NCBI GenBank assembly: GCA_001942415.1
Contig: MKJX01000213.1
Coordinates: 1-38,691 of the forward strand
Direction: 5' to 3'
DNA: 38,691 bases
DNA from: Pseudonocardia sp. CNS-139
GTDB lineage: Bacteria; Actinomycetota; Actinomycetes; Mycobacteriales; Pseudonocardiaceae
Under the pieces are notes generated by a model. The model searched no databases, was not told the DNA's origin, and worked only from the letters and a program-made list of their open reading frames with translations. The translations under genes and the position numbers were made by a program. Shown in pieces: positions 25,287 through 33,598 of this stretch (its first letter is position 1; every line of letters starts with the position of its first letter).

Positions 25287-26741
25287 ATGAGCGGCCCCGA
25301 TCCGGAGGTGCCGACGGTGCTCGTCGGCGACGAGCCCGCCGGGGATGCCGAACTTCGCCCGCGAGCAGAAGTCCGACGCCGGCTACCTGGACATCGCGGC
25401 CAACACGCATGGCGCGGAGAAGGGTGCCCTGGTCCACCGTGCTCTGCGACGCATCAGTCGTGCCCGGCCACGGGTAGTCGAGGTCGGCCCCGGTGGCGGG
25501 GCTGCGGTCACCTATCTGGCCGCCCAACTCAACGATGATGGGAATACCGCCTCCGACCTGGCCCTCGATGTGCATCTGACGCTGATCGAGGCGCCGGGCG
25601 TGGTGTCGCAGTCGCTGGCCCGCGCGGTCGAGACGTTCAACGGGGTCGGGAAGTGCGAGCTGCGGCACGGGTTCGCCCAGGACATCGGCACCCTGCTGGC
25701 TGAGCCGGTCGACGTCGTCAGCGCGTCCGCGCTGATGCACGAGGTGTACTCCTATGGCGGTGGTTACGCCGGGCTCCACGCGATGATGCGCACCCTGCCG
25801 ACCGTGCTGACCCCCGGCGGGTTCTTCGCCTACCGGGACGTGTATGCGGTAGAGGGGCCGTCGCTGCACGAGCGGGTCATCCAGTCGTACAACTCGCGGG
25901 CCTGGCTGACGTTCTTGCGGCTGTTCACACCGCAGTATCTCGCCGAGGGCGTACACCCATATCACCGCGCCGACGATGAGGTGGTGGCTCGCCAGAACTC
26001 TCGGATCGTGCCGGTCGCCGAGCTGGACCGGGCGACCTGCGCGGTGATCACAGCCCCGGTCGGGCTGTTCAGGGAGATCCAGCGCCACTACCTCACCTTC
26101 CGCGACCACGTGTGGCGCTCAGGGACGCTGGGTCTCACGCCCGTGCTGGACGGCGACCTCGCGGCGGACTGGATCGACTTCCGTGCCGGTCACAAGCGCG
26201 TGCATTACCGGCTCGGCGACGAGGTGCCCTGGGTGAGCGCAGGCCAACGGAGGATGCTGGCCGCGATGAGCGAGTCTTACGCCGACCATCACACCATCGA
26301 CAGCGACATCTTCGACTCGGTGACCGACGTCGTCCTACTGGCGTTCCTTGACGCCGCTGAGTCGGGCGACGCCACCTGCCGGCAGGTGTGGGAAGCCTGG
26401 CTGCTGCGCGAAGGTCGTGAGACCTACGCTTATATGACGGCGGACCAGTTGCTCACTGCGTTTGTGGTGCACTCGGCTGAATCCGAGACCGATACGGTGT
26501 TGATGCCGGTCCACGTTGGCGACATCACCCGTATGACCGGCACTACTACAACAGGTTCCTGACGAGACGGCTGGCCAACCCGTTGCCCGACGCCAAGCAG
26601 CTTGTGTTGTTCCAGAACGTGCCGCGTGGGGACGTGTCCGCACTACGGCAGGCGTTCGACACCGTGGCCGGCTGCTGCGGCAAGCCCAGCCTGGCCCGCA
26701 TGTACACGGCGATCAACAAGGGAGACAACTGGACGCCATGA
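25287..26741 (+). CDS. SAM-dependent methyltransferase-fold protein, unknown substrate (two frame breaks)
   Basis: The core (from KSDAGYLDIAANTHGAEKGALVHRALRRI, split) has the SAM loop RVVEVGPGGGAAVTYLA, an acidic strand HLTLIEAPGVV, and VDVVSASALMHEVYSYGGG followed by LTPGGFFAYRDVYA, as in class I methyltransferases. About 250 further residues (FTPQYLAEGVHPYHRAD, YLTFRDHVWRSGTLG, ITRMTRHYYNRFLTRRLANP split) match no family I know. ATG 25287 has a good GGAGAGG site, but joining it to the main frame needs removal of one G near 25342; otherwise ATG 25345 starts the protein. A lost base near 26537 hides the last 65 codons; the real stop overlaps the CYTH gene (ATGA, 26738-26741). Confidence 0.72.
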
Positions 26742-27355
26742 GTGTGATCGAGGTGGAGCGCAAGCGGGAACTGGCCGACGCCGAGGCTCTCAAGGCCCGG
26801 CTGGTCGAGGCCGACTATCGCGAGGCGGGTAACGGCGTCGAGATCGACATCTACTACAGCCGCCCTGACATCGACTTCCTGGCCACCGTCGAGTGCCTGC
26901 GGGTTCGGCGGCGCGACCGGTTCGCCGAGATCACCTACAAACCGGCATCCACCGCCGACACACATCGTGCAGCGCACGTGATCGCCAAACCCGAGATCAA
27001 TGTCGTCCTCTCCGGCCCGGACCAGGCCACGGCGGCCGATACGTTGCTGGATGTGCTGGGCATGGTCCGGTTGTGCCGGGTCGAGAAGACCCGCACGACC
27101 TTCCGGCATCCGGATCGCGACGACGTCACCGTGGTCATCGACCTCGTCACCGGCGTCGGCGCGTTCGCCGAGACCGAGGTGATGGCCGCCGATCCGGACG
27201 CGGCGGCGACGCTGCTGGACCAGGTGGAGCGGCAACTCGGCCTGGCCGACTGCGCGGTGGTGCGGCTGCCCTACCGCGACCTGGTCCTCCAGCACGAACC
27301 GGCCGGCGCCGCCCCCGCGCCCGGAAAGCCACACTCAGGTCATCTGCCGTCCTGA
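26738..27355 (+). CDS. CYTH-domain protein (class IV adenylyl cyclase / triphosphatase type)
   Basis: CYTH tunnel enzymes act on triphosphates: adenylyl cyclase (CyaB), thiamine triphosphatase or tripolyphosphatase. The 205-residue protein keeps the signature ExExK at the N-terminus (IEVERKREL), CLRVRRRDRFAEITYKPAS, the basic pair in RVEKTRTTF, and the metal/substrate block VVIDLVTGVGAFAETEV. The active site therefore looks complete. It overlaps the methyltransferase stop by 4 nt and should be translated with it. Which triphosphate it uses cannot be told from sequence. Confidence 0.87.
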   Translation: MSVIEVERKRELADAEALKARLVEADYREAGNGVEIDIYYSRPDIDFLATVECLRVRRRDRFAEITYKPASTADTHRAAHVIAKPEINVVLSGPDQATAADTLLDVLGMVRLCRVEKTRTTFRHPDRDDVTVVIDLVTGVGAFAETEVMAADPDAAATLLDQVERQLGLADCAVVRLPYRDLVLQHEPAGAAPAPGKPHSGHLPS

Positions 27356-27393
27356 ACGTGGCTCTCCAGGCTTGGGACGGCGGGAGGGGACGC

Positions 27394-28361
27394 TCAGGCG
27401 GGGAGCGACGTCGCACCGGGCTCGGCCGGGCCGCCCGCCAGCACCCGGGCCGCGGACCGTTCCAGCACGGCGGCCACGTCCAGGTCCCGGACGGCGAGCA
27501 GCAGCGCCTCCGCGAGGATCGAGGTCGGCTGCTGGTCGGCCGTGAGCAGCCCGATCGCCGGCCGCGGACGCACCTCCGGCAGCGGTACGGCGCGCAGCCC
27601 CGGCGGCACCCCGAGCGTGTGCAGCCAGGTGTGGGCGATGATGCTCGACCGGGTGCCGCCGGCCAGGTGCCCGTAGAGGGCGGCGACGGTGTCCGTCTCG
27701 ACGACGGGTGCGAGGTGCGCCCCGGCGGCCGCGACGGTCTCGTCGAGGATGCGCCGGTTCTGCATCGACGAGGTGAGCGTGCAGAGCGGGAGGGCCGCGG
27801 CGTCCGCCCAGCCGACGTCCGTGCGGTCGCCGAGATCGCCGTCCACGGGCGTGAGCAGCACATAGCGCTCGCGGTAGAGCTCCATCGCCGTGCGGGAGCG
27901 GGCGCGTCGAGGTAGGTCAGCCCGGCGTCGAGGTCGAACTCGGCGAGGCGGCGGCCGATCTCGCGCGACGACAGCGTCTCGACGCGCACCCGGGCGTGCG
28001 GGTGCTGCGCGGCGAACGCGTCGGTGAGCAGCGCCGTGGCCGGGACGGCCGTGGGGATGGCGCCGATGCGCAGGGTGGCGGTGAGGCCCTGGCGCATCCG
28101 GCCGAGGTCGGTGCGCAGGGCGTCGCGCTCGGCGAGGATCCGGTGCGCCCAGCCGACCACCCGTGAGCCCTCCGGCGTGAAGCCCTCGAACCGGCGCCCG
28201 CGCAGGATGATCGTGACGCCGAGCGAGTGCTCCAGCTTGCGCAGTGCGGCCGACAGCGCGGGCTGGCTCGCGTGGCAGGCCGCGGCGGCCCGTCCGAAGT
28301 GTCGTTCGTGGGCGAGCGCGACGAGGTACTCGAGCTGCCGGATCTGGACGTCCCCGGGCAT
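27394..28361 (-). CDS. LysR-family transcriptional regulator (one frame break)
   Basis: The N-terminal HTH (IRQLEYLVALAHERHFGRAAAACHAS, split; QPALSAALRKLEHSLGVTII) is followed by the substrate-binding domain (LRIGAIPTAVPATALLTDAF, VETLSSREIGRRLAEFDLDAGLTYLD). After one lost base near 27899 it continues LYRERYVLLTPVDGDLG, then VPLPEVRPRPAIGLLTADQQPT. Repaired length is 322 residues. It is divergent from the LLM monooxygenase pair and probably controls it. No ribosome site precedes ATG 28361, so the transcript may be leaderless or the start may be downstream. Confidence 0.86.
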
Positions 28362-28377
28362 GTGTACACGGTATACC
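28362..28377. promoter_or_regulatory. two abutting 8-bp palindromes in a divergent promoter
   Basis: GTGTACAC (28362-28369) is followed directly by GGTATACC (28370-28377), immediately upstream of the lysR start codon. They are the most AT-rich bases of the 84-nt divergent gap, and could hold a -10 and/or a regulator site. Confidence 0.35.
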
Positions 28378-28445
28378 GGGATGGCCGGCGATGGCCGGGC
28401 TGTTGACGTTCACGGAGCCGACCGCCGCCGCCCGAGGAGGATCCC

Positions 28446-29513
28446 GTGCCACCACCCCTGCACCTCGCGATCGAGCTGGACGGCGACGGGGCCCATCCCG
28501 CGGCGTGGCGCCGGTCCCGGCACGCCCCGGCCGACGCGCTCGGGCCCGCGCGGCTGCGGCAGGTCGCGCGGCACGCCGAGAACGCCGGGTTCACCCTCGC
28601 CACCTTCGACGACGCACTGCTGCCGCCCGCGGGCGTCGCGGGGCGGGTCGGGGCGGTCGAGCGGGCCGCCTACGTCGCGCCGCTGACCAGCGTGATCGGG
28701 CTCGTCCCGGTGGTGGGCACGACCTACACCGAGCCGTTCCACGTGGCGTCGCAGCTCGCGTCGCTGGACTTCGCGAGCCTCGGGCGCGCCGGGTGGGTCG
28801 TGGCCACGACGGGCGCCGCGGCCGCCGCCGCGCTGGGCCGGCCCGTCGTCGAGGGCGACGCGCTCGCCCGCGAGGCCCGCGACGCCGTGCGCGTCAACCG
28901 CGATCTCTGGGACTCCTGGGAGGACGACGCCGCGATCCGGGACGTCCTCACCGGCCGCTACCTCGACCACACCAAGCTGCACTACGTCGACTTCGTGGGC
29001 GAGACGTACACGGTGAAGGGGCCGGCGATCGTGCCGCGCCCGCCGCAGGGCCAGCTCGTCGTGTTCGCGCCCGCCGGGCTGGTGCCGGCCGACCAGGTGG
29101 ACGTCGAGCTCGTCGCCGGTCCGGACGTCGCCGCGGTCGCGTCCGGCGGCAGCGGGGCCGGGCTGCGGTTCGCCGAGGTCGAGGTCGCGCTCGACACGGC
29201 GGCCGGGGACGCGCTGGACCGCGTCGGCGACCTCGACGCGCACACCCCGTGGCCGCACACCGGCCGGCTGCGCTACGCCGGGCCGGCTGCCGGCCTGGTC
29301 GCGCTGCTCACCGAGCTGGCCCGCGTGGTCGACGGGGTGCGGCTGCACCCGCTGGTGCTCGACGAGGAGCTGCCGGAGCTGTCCGCGCGGGTGCTGCCCG
29401 CGCTCTTCGAGGCCCGGGTCGCCGGGCGGCCCCCGGTCGGCTCGACGCTGCGGTCGACGTTCGGCCTGACCCGTCCGGAGAACCGTTTCACCGCCGAGGA
29501 GCAGCCCGCATGA
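28446..29513 (+). CDS. LLM-class FMN-dependent oxidoreductase
   Basis: 355 residues, intact, from GTG 28446 behind GAGGAGG. The bacterial-luciferase-like barrel is seen in LGPARLRQVARHAENAGFTL, SVIGLVPVVGTTYTEPFHVAS, LDFASLGRAGWVVATTG and DLWDSWEDDAAIRDVLTGRYLD (split). It is shorter than its neighbour and has a diverged second half. Its stop overlaps the next start (ATGA), so the two LLM proteins are co-translated and may act on the same substrate or share FMNH2. A flavin reductase is not encoded nearby. Confidence 0.85.
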   Translation: MPPPLHLAIELDGDGAHPAAWRRSRHAPADALGPARLRQVARHAENAGFTLATFDDALLPPAGVAGRVGAVERAAYVAPLTSVIGLVPVVGTTYTEPFHVASQLASLDFASLGRAGWVVATTGAAAAAALGRPVVEGDALAREARDAVRVNRDLWDSWEDDAAIRDVLTGRYLDHTKLHYVDFVGETYTVKGPAIVPRPPQGQLVVFAPAGLVPADQVDVELVAGPDVAAVASGGSGAGLRFAEVEVALDTAAGDALDRVGDLDAHTPWPHTGRLRYAGPAAGLVALLTELARVVDGVRLHPLVLDEELPELSARVLPALFEARVAGRPPVGSTLRSTFGLTRPENRFTAEEQPA

Positions 29514-30883
29514 CCAGCGCCGACGACCTGCCCCGCCCGGACGCCCAGCTGCACTTCGGGGTGTTCTTCCAGGGCGTCAACCACTGGACGATCTGGTCGG
29601 AGCCGGAGAGCGGCTCGCAGGTCGACTTCGCGTCGTTCCGGCGCATGGTCGCCACGGCCGAGCGCGGCCTCTTCGACGCGTTCTTCCTCGGCGAGGGCCT
29701 GCGGCTGCGCGAGTCCGGCGGGAAGGTCCACGAGCTGGACGTCGCCGGCCGCCCGGACGCGGTCACGCAGCTCGCCGCGCTGGCCGGGCTGACGTCGCGG
29801 ATCGGGCTCGTCGCCACCCAGAACACCACCTACAACGAGCCGGCCGACCTCGCGCGCCGCCTCGCCGGGCTGGACGTGCTCTCCGAGGGGCGCGCCGGGT
29901 GGAACGTCGTGACCACCGACAACGCGTGGACCGGCGAGAACTTCCGCCGCGGCGGCTACCTCGACCACGCCGACCGGTACGTGCGCGCCGAGCAGTTCTT
30001 GCAGGTCGCGCGGGCGATGTGGGACTCGTGGGCCGACGACTGGGCGGGTTCCGCGGACGGGCCGGCGTGGGCCCGGCCGGGGGCGGTCGCGCCGGTGCGG
30101 GTGACGTCGTCGCAGTTCGACGTGGACATCACCCCGACGCTGCCGCGCAGCCCGCAGGGCCACCCGGTGATCTTCCAGGCCGGCGACTCGTCGGACGGGC
30201 GGGACTTCGCGGCCCGCAACGCCGAGGTGATCTTCTCCGCGCACGGCAGCGACTTCGACGACGCGCTCGCGTTCGCCACCGACGTCCGGCACCGCGTCGT
30301 CGCGGCCGGGCGCCCGGCGGACGACCTCAAGATCCTGCCCGGCACCGAGATCATTATCGGCGACACGGAGACCGAGGCCGAGGAGAAGGCGCGCTGGATC
30401 CGGCTGCGGCAGGTCACGCCGGCCACCGCGCTCGCGATCGCCGGGCAGGTGTGGGGCCTCGACCTCACCGGGCGCGACGCCGACGGGCCGCTCCCGGCCG
30501 AGGACCCCGTGGTCGTCGAGCCGACCGGCACCATGGGCTCGCGGCGCTGGACCGACCCGCGCCAGATCGTGCAGCGCTGGCGCGACGTGGCCGAGGCCGA
30601 GAAGCTGACGCTGCGCGAGACCGTGATCCGGCTTGGCCCGCAGCGCGGCCATGTCGGCACGCCGTCCGGGCTCGCGGACAGGTTCGCGCACTTCGTGCGG
30701 GCCGGCGCGGTCGACGGGTTCAACGTCTCGCCGTACTTCACGCCCGACGGGCTCGACGACATCGTCGACCGGCTGGTGCCCGAGCTGCAGGACCGCGGCG
30801 TCTACCGCACCGCGTACACGGGCACGACGCTGCGCGAGCACCTCGGCCTGCGCGACCCGATCACCCGCCGCGCCCCTCGCTGA
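29510..30883 (+). CDS. LLM flavin-dependent monooxygenase, NtaA/SnaA/DszA type
   Basis: 457 residues, intact. The family uses FMNH2 and O2 to oxidise compounds such as nitrilotriacetate, pristinamycin precursors or dibenzothiophene sulfone. Characteristic stretches: HFGVFFQGVNHWTIWSEPE, AERGLFDAFFLGEGLRLRE, TQNTTYNEPADLARRLAGLD, GRAGWNVVTTDNAWTGENFRRGG (split) with YVRAEQFLQVARAMWDSW, SPQGHPVIFQAGDSSDGRDFAA (split) and VDGFNVSPYFTPDGLDD. Together with the upstream LLM gene and the LysR regulator it suggests a cassette for using an organosulfur or organonitrogen compound; the substrate is inferred only at that level. Confidence 0.9.
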   Translation: MTSADDLPRPDAQLHFGVFFQGVNHWTIWSEPESGSQVDFASFRRMVATAERGLFDAFFLGEGLRLRESGGKVHELDVAGRPDAVTQLAALAGLTSRIGLVATQNTTYNEPADLARRLAGLDVLSEGRAGWNVVTTDNAWTGENFRRGGYLDHADRYVRAEQFLQVARAMWDSWADDWAGSADGPAWARPGAVAPVRVTSSQFDVDITPTLPRSPQGHPVIFQAGDSSDGRDFAARNAEVIFSAHGSDFDDALAFATDVRHRVVAAGRPADDLKILPGTEIIIGDTETEAEEKARWIRLRQVTPATALAIAGQVWGLDLTGRDADGPLPAEDPVVVEPTGTMGSRRWTDPRQIVQRWRDVAEAEKLTLRETVIRLGPQRGHVGTPSGLADRFAHFVRAGAVDGFNVSPYFTPDGLDDIVDRLVPELQDRGVYRTAYTGTTLREHLGLRDPITRRAPR

Positions 30884-30922
30884 GGTGACGCGCGGCGGCG
30901 TGAGCCCGGTCACGCTGGGCCG

Positions 30923-31114
30923 GTGGAACCGCTCCTCTCGCCCGCCGAGCTCGTCGCCGCGCGTGCCCGTTTCGAGCAGGACCAGGAGGACGCCGAGTAC
31001 GTCGAGTACACCCAGGCCATGGAACGGATCGCGGCCCCGCGCCGCTGGCGCCGCGCCCGCCGCCGCTTCCTGACCGCCAACGGCTACCAGAACCCCCGCG
31101 AGTCGCTGGATTAG
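30923..31114 (+). CDS. small basic hypothetical protein
   Basis: A 63-residue frame from GTG 30923 to TAG 31112-31114, reading VEPLLSPAELVAARARFEQD, then a charged helix (EDAEYVEYTQAMERI) and an Arg-rich end (RRWRRARRRFLTANG). The composition is protein-like with alternating acidic and basic helices, but no clear ribosome site is seen. It follows the LLM pair by 39 nt and ends at the edge of a repeat array. I recognise no family. Confidence 0.45.
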   Translation: MEPLLSPAELVAARARFEQDQEDAEYVEYTQAMERIAAPRRWRRARRRFLTANGYQNPRESLD

Positions 31115-31335
31115 TGCGCGCGAGTCGTGTGACACGAGCCACGCCCGGCCCGCCCGCGACTCGCGTGCACTCAGCCCGCGACTCGCGTGCACCCAGCCCG
31201 CGACTCGCGTGCACTCAGGGCGCGACTCGCGTGCACGCGAGTCGGGGTGTGAGTGCACGCGAGTCGGGGTCCGGCTGCACAACTCGCGCGCACTTCTCCC
31301 GCGACTCGCGCGCACTTTCTCAGCGACTCGCGGGG
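31115..31335. repeat. 22-bp tandem repeat array with inverted and degenerate copies
   Basis: Four exact copies of CGCGACTCGCGTGCAC begin at 31155, 31177, 31199 and 31221, a constant 22-nt pitch with 6-nt linkers (TCAGCC, CCAGCC, TCAGGG). Two inverted copies follow (GTGCACGCGAGTCGGGG at about 31231 and 31253). Degenerate copies in the first orientation then start near 31281, 31303 and 31325, again at 22-nt pitch, running into the end of cbbR. An inverted partial copy is at 31116-31126. Each unit holds two small palindromes (GCGACTCGC, GTGCAC). There are no unique spacers, so this is not a CRISPR. Confidence 0.82.
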
Positions 31336-32204
31336 GGTTGCCAGCTGCTGGTCGGGTGGGTCAGGAGGTGGGTGACGAAGAGGTCCGTCGTCGCCGTGGC
31401 GACCGGCTGGCTCACGGCGTGCCACGGGCGGTCGAGCGGCGTGCCGGGCATCGGCAGCTCGGCGAGCGCACCGGACTCCAGGTGGAGCCGCACGGCCTGG
31501 CGGGACACCAGTGTCACGCCCAAGCCGGCGACGGCCGCGGCGACGACGGCGGCGTGCGAGCCCAGCACGAGCTGCGCGGGGGCGGCGTCGAGCCCGTCCA
31601 GCAGGGTCGCGGCGGTGGCCCGTACGCCCGAGCCGGGCTCGCGCATCAGCCACGTCGCGGCCGCCGGGTCGAACCCCGCCACCGCGGCGGGCGGCCCCAC
31701 GACGACGAGCGTGTTCGGGCTGGTCGCACGCACCTTCGCGGCGAGCCCGGCGGGCGGACGGCCGGCGACGACGAGGTCCACCTCGTGGTTCGCGAGCATC
31801 GGCCACACCAGCCCGCGCGGCGCCACCTCCAGCCCGAGCACCACGTCCGGGTGCTCGGCCCGGAACGACGCCAGCAGCGTCGGCAGCACGTGCTCGCCCG
31901 CGGTCGTCACGGCAGCGAGCCGCAGCGGCCCGCGTTCGGGGTCGGCCTCGCCGCGGGCCGCGGCGACGGCCTCGGCGTGCAGCCCGAGGATGCGTCGCGC
32001 GTACGCGACGTAGCGCAGGCCCGCGGGCGTGAGCCGCACGCCGCGGCCGTCCCGGTCGACGAGCGGGACGCCGATCTCCGCGGCCAGCGCCCCGATCGCC
32101 GCCGAGACGGACGACTCGGTCACCACGAGCCGCTGCGCGGCCGCGCGCACCGAGCCGGCGTCCGCCAGCTCGACGAGCGCCCGCAGCCGCGCGTTGGTCG
32201 TCAC
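31320..32204 (-). CDS. cbbR: LysR-family regulator, CbbR candidate
   Basis: 294 residues from GTG 32204, intact. HTH: LRALVELADAGSVRAAAQRLVVTESSVSAAI (split at residue 20). Effector domain: GPLRLAAVTTAGEHVLPTLLASF, PDVVLGLEVAPRGLVWPMLANHEVDLVVAG (split), AAVVAAAVAGLGVTLVSRQAV. CbbR activates Calvin-cycle operons. Here it is not divergent as usual but lies 7 nt downstream of cbbX on the same strand, at the end of the RuBisCO operon. The assignment rests mainly on this context. Confidence 0.8.
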   Translation of the reverse strand: MTTNARLRALVELADAGSVRAAAQRLVVTESSVSAAIGALAAEIGVPLVDRDGRGVRLTPAGLRYVAYARRILGLHAEAVAAARGEADPERGPLRLAAVTTAGEHVLPTLLASFRAEHPDVVLGLEVAPRGLVWPMLANHEVDLVVAGRPPAGLAAKVRATSPNTLVVVGPPAAVAGFDPAAATWLMREPGSGVRATAATLLDGLDAAPAQLVLGSHAAVVAAAVAGLGVTLVSRQAVRLHLESGALAELPMPGTPLDRPWHAVSQPVATATTDLFVTHLLTHPTSSWQPPASR

Positions 32205-32211
32205 CCCGACA

Positions 32212-33165
32212 TCACACGGACATGATGTCGGACGGCGCCTCCGCGAGGACCCGGCTGGCCAGCAGGTCCGCGGCCTCGATGGTGGTCAGGTCGGCGAGGC
32301 CCACCCGCGCGTCCGCCCGGTCGACCAGCCGCCGGGCCTGCCGCAGCCGGGCCCGCTCGACCGCGTTGCGCACGCTGCGCGCGCCCGCGAACCACGGCTG
32401 CCCGACGCGGCGGTCCAGGTAGCGGCGCAGCACCAGCCGGGCCTCGGGGGAGAAGCGGTAGCCCAGGCCGTCGGCCATCAGCTCGCCGATGCGTTCCAGC
32501 TCGGGCACCGAGAAGTCGGGGAACGTGACGTGGTGCGCGATGCGGCTCTGCATGCCCGGGTTGGCCGCGAAGAACGTCGCCATCCGGTCGGCGTAGCCGG
32601 CGAGGACCACCACGAGGTCGTCGCGGTGGGACTCCATCACCTGCAGCAGGATCTCGATGGCCTCGCCGCCGTAGTCGCGGTTGTTGTCGGGTTTGTGCAG
32701 GTAGTACGCCTCGTCGATGAACAGCACCCCGCCCATCGCGCGCTTGACCACGTCCTTCGTGCGGGGCGCGGTGTGCCCGACGTACTGCCCGACGAGGTCG
32801 TCGCGCGTGACGCTGACGAGCCGGTCGGTGCGCAGGTAGCCCAGCCGGTGCAGCAGCCCGGCCATGCGCAGCGCGACGGTGGTCTTGCCGGTGCCCGGGT
32901 TGCCGGTGAAGCACATGTGCAGCGTCGGCGGCTGCGCGTGCACCCCGAACCGTTCGCGCGTGCGGTCCACCAGCAGCAACGCCGCGATCTCGGCGATCCG
33001 CGCCTTCACGGGCGCGAGCCCGACCAGCTCGGCGTCCAGCGCGGCCAGCACGTCGTCGACGCCCGCCTCCTTGCGGACCGCGGCGAGGTCGACGACGGCG
33101 TCGGGCGGCAGCGGCGGCGCGGGGGCCGGCGGCTCCGGCACCGAGCCGAACGCGGGACGGGCCAC
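32212..33165 (-). CDS. cbbX: red-type RuBisCO activase CbbX (AAA+ ATPase)
   Basis: CbbX remodels inhibited red-type RuBisCO by pulling on the large-subunit C-terminus. 317 residues from GTG 33165. Motifs: Walker A FTGNPGTGKTTVALRMAGLL, pore loop DLVGQYVGHTAPRTKDVVKRA (the Tyr is the substrate-threading residue; written here in full only as far as is needed), Walker B GGVLFIDEAYYLHKPDN, sensor region VVVLAGYADRM and arginine region FFAANPGMQSRI. It starts 1 nt after the cbbS stop. A Pro-rich N-terminal tail of about 25 residues precedes the helix VDDVLAALDAELVGLAPVK. Confidence 0.95.
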   Translation of the reverse strand: MARPAFGSVPEPPAPAPPLPPDAVVDLAAVRKEAGVDDVLAALDAELVGLAPVKARIAEIAALLLVDRTRERFGVHAQPPTLHMCFTGNPGTGKTTVALRMAGLLHRLGYLRTDRLVSVTRDDLVGQYVGHTAPRTKDVVKRAMGGVLFIDEAYYLHKPDNNRDYGGEAIEILLQVMESHRDDLVVVLAGYADRMATFFAANPGMQSRIAHHVTFPDFSVPELERIGELMADGLGYRFSPEARLVLRRYLDRRVGQPWFAGARSVRNAVERARLRQARRLVDRADARVGLADLTTIEAADLLASRVLAEAPSDIMSV

Positions 33166-33166
33166 G

Positions 33167-33589
33167 TCAGCTCCCGTACCGGCGCCCGGCCGGCCGCTCG
33201 GTCGCGTAGGAGTGTGTGGTGTAGCGGATGCGCCGGTCGGCCAGCTCCTGGCGGTCGAGCCGGAAGCCGGGCTCCTCGGCCGGGCGCTGCACGATGAACG
33301 ACAGCGCGGTGGTCTGCCGGCCCAGCCGGGCGTCGTACGCGGTGAGCCGCACGTACGTGTTCGGGTGCGCGGCCCGGCAGGCGTTCACCTCCATCAGGAC
33401 GCCCGCGGGGTCGGTGAGGTCGAACATCGGCAGGCCCCACATCTCCCAGTACGTGTTGCGCGGGTGCGGGTCGTCGGTGAACTCCACCGAGAGCGGCCAG
33501 CCGTTGCCGAGCGCGTACCGGATCTGCGCGGTGATCTCCTCGTCGCTCAGGTCGGGGAGGTGCGAGAACGTGCCTTGGGTGATCCGCAT
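33167..33589 (-). CDS. cbbS: RuBisCO small subunit, red-type form I
   Basis: 140 residues from ATG 33589: MRITQGTFSHLPDLSDEEIT, then IRYALGNGWPLSVEFTDDPH, NTYWEMWGLPMFDL, NACRAAHPNTYVRLTAYDA and LSFIVQRPAEEPGFRL. The C-terminal extension (DRRIRYTTHSYATERPAG) is the beta-hairpin tail of red-type small subunits that replaces the green-type loop. It lies 9 nt after cbbL. Confidence 0.96.
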   Translation of the reverse strand: MRITQGTFSHLPDLSDEEITAQIRYALGNGWPLSVEFTDDPHPRNTYWEMWGLPMFDLTDPAGVLMEVNACRAAHPNTYVRLTAYDARLGRQTTALSFIVQRPAEEPGFRLDRQELADRRIRYTTHSYATERPAGRRYGS

Positions 33590-33598
33590 CGGTCGCTC

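Noticed and set aside
25179..25538. Separate small gene upstream of the methyltransferase
   Set aside because: Its first codons (MSGPDPEVPTVLVGDEPAG) may be the true N-terminus of the methyltransferase, but past 25345 the frame only shadows that gene.
31115..31335. CRISPR array
   Set aside because: Units are 22 nt apart with only 6-nt similar linkers, some copies are inverted, and no cas genes are near.
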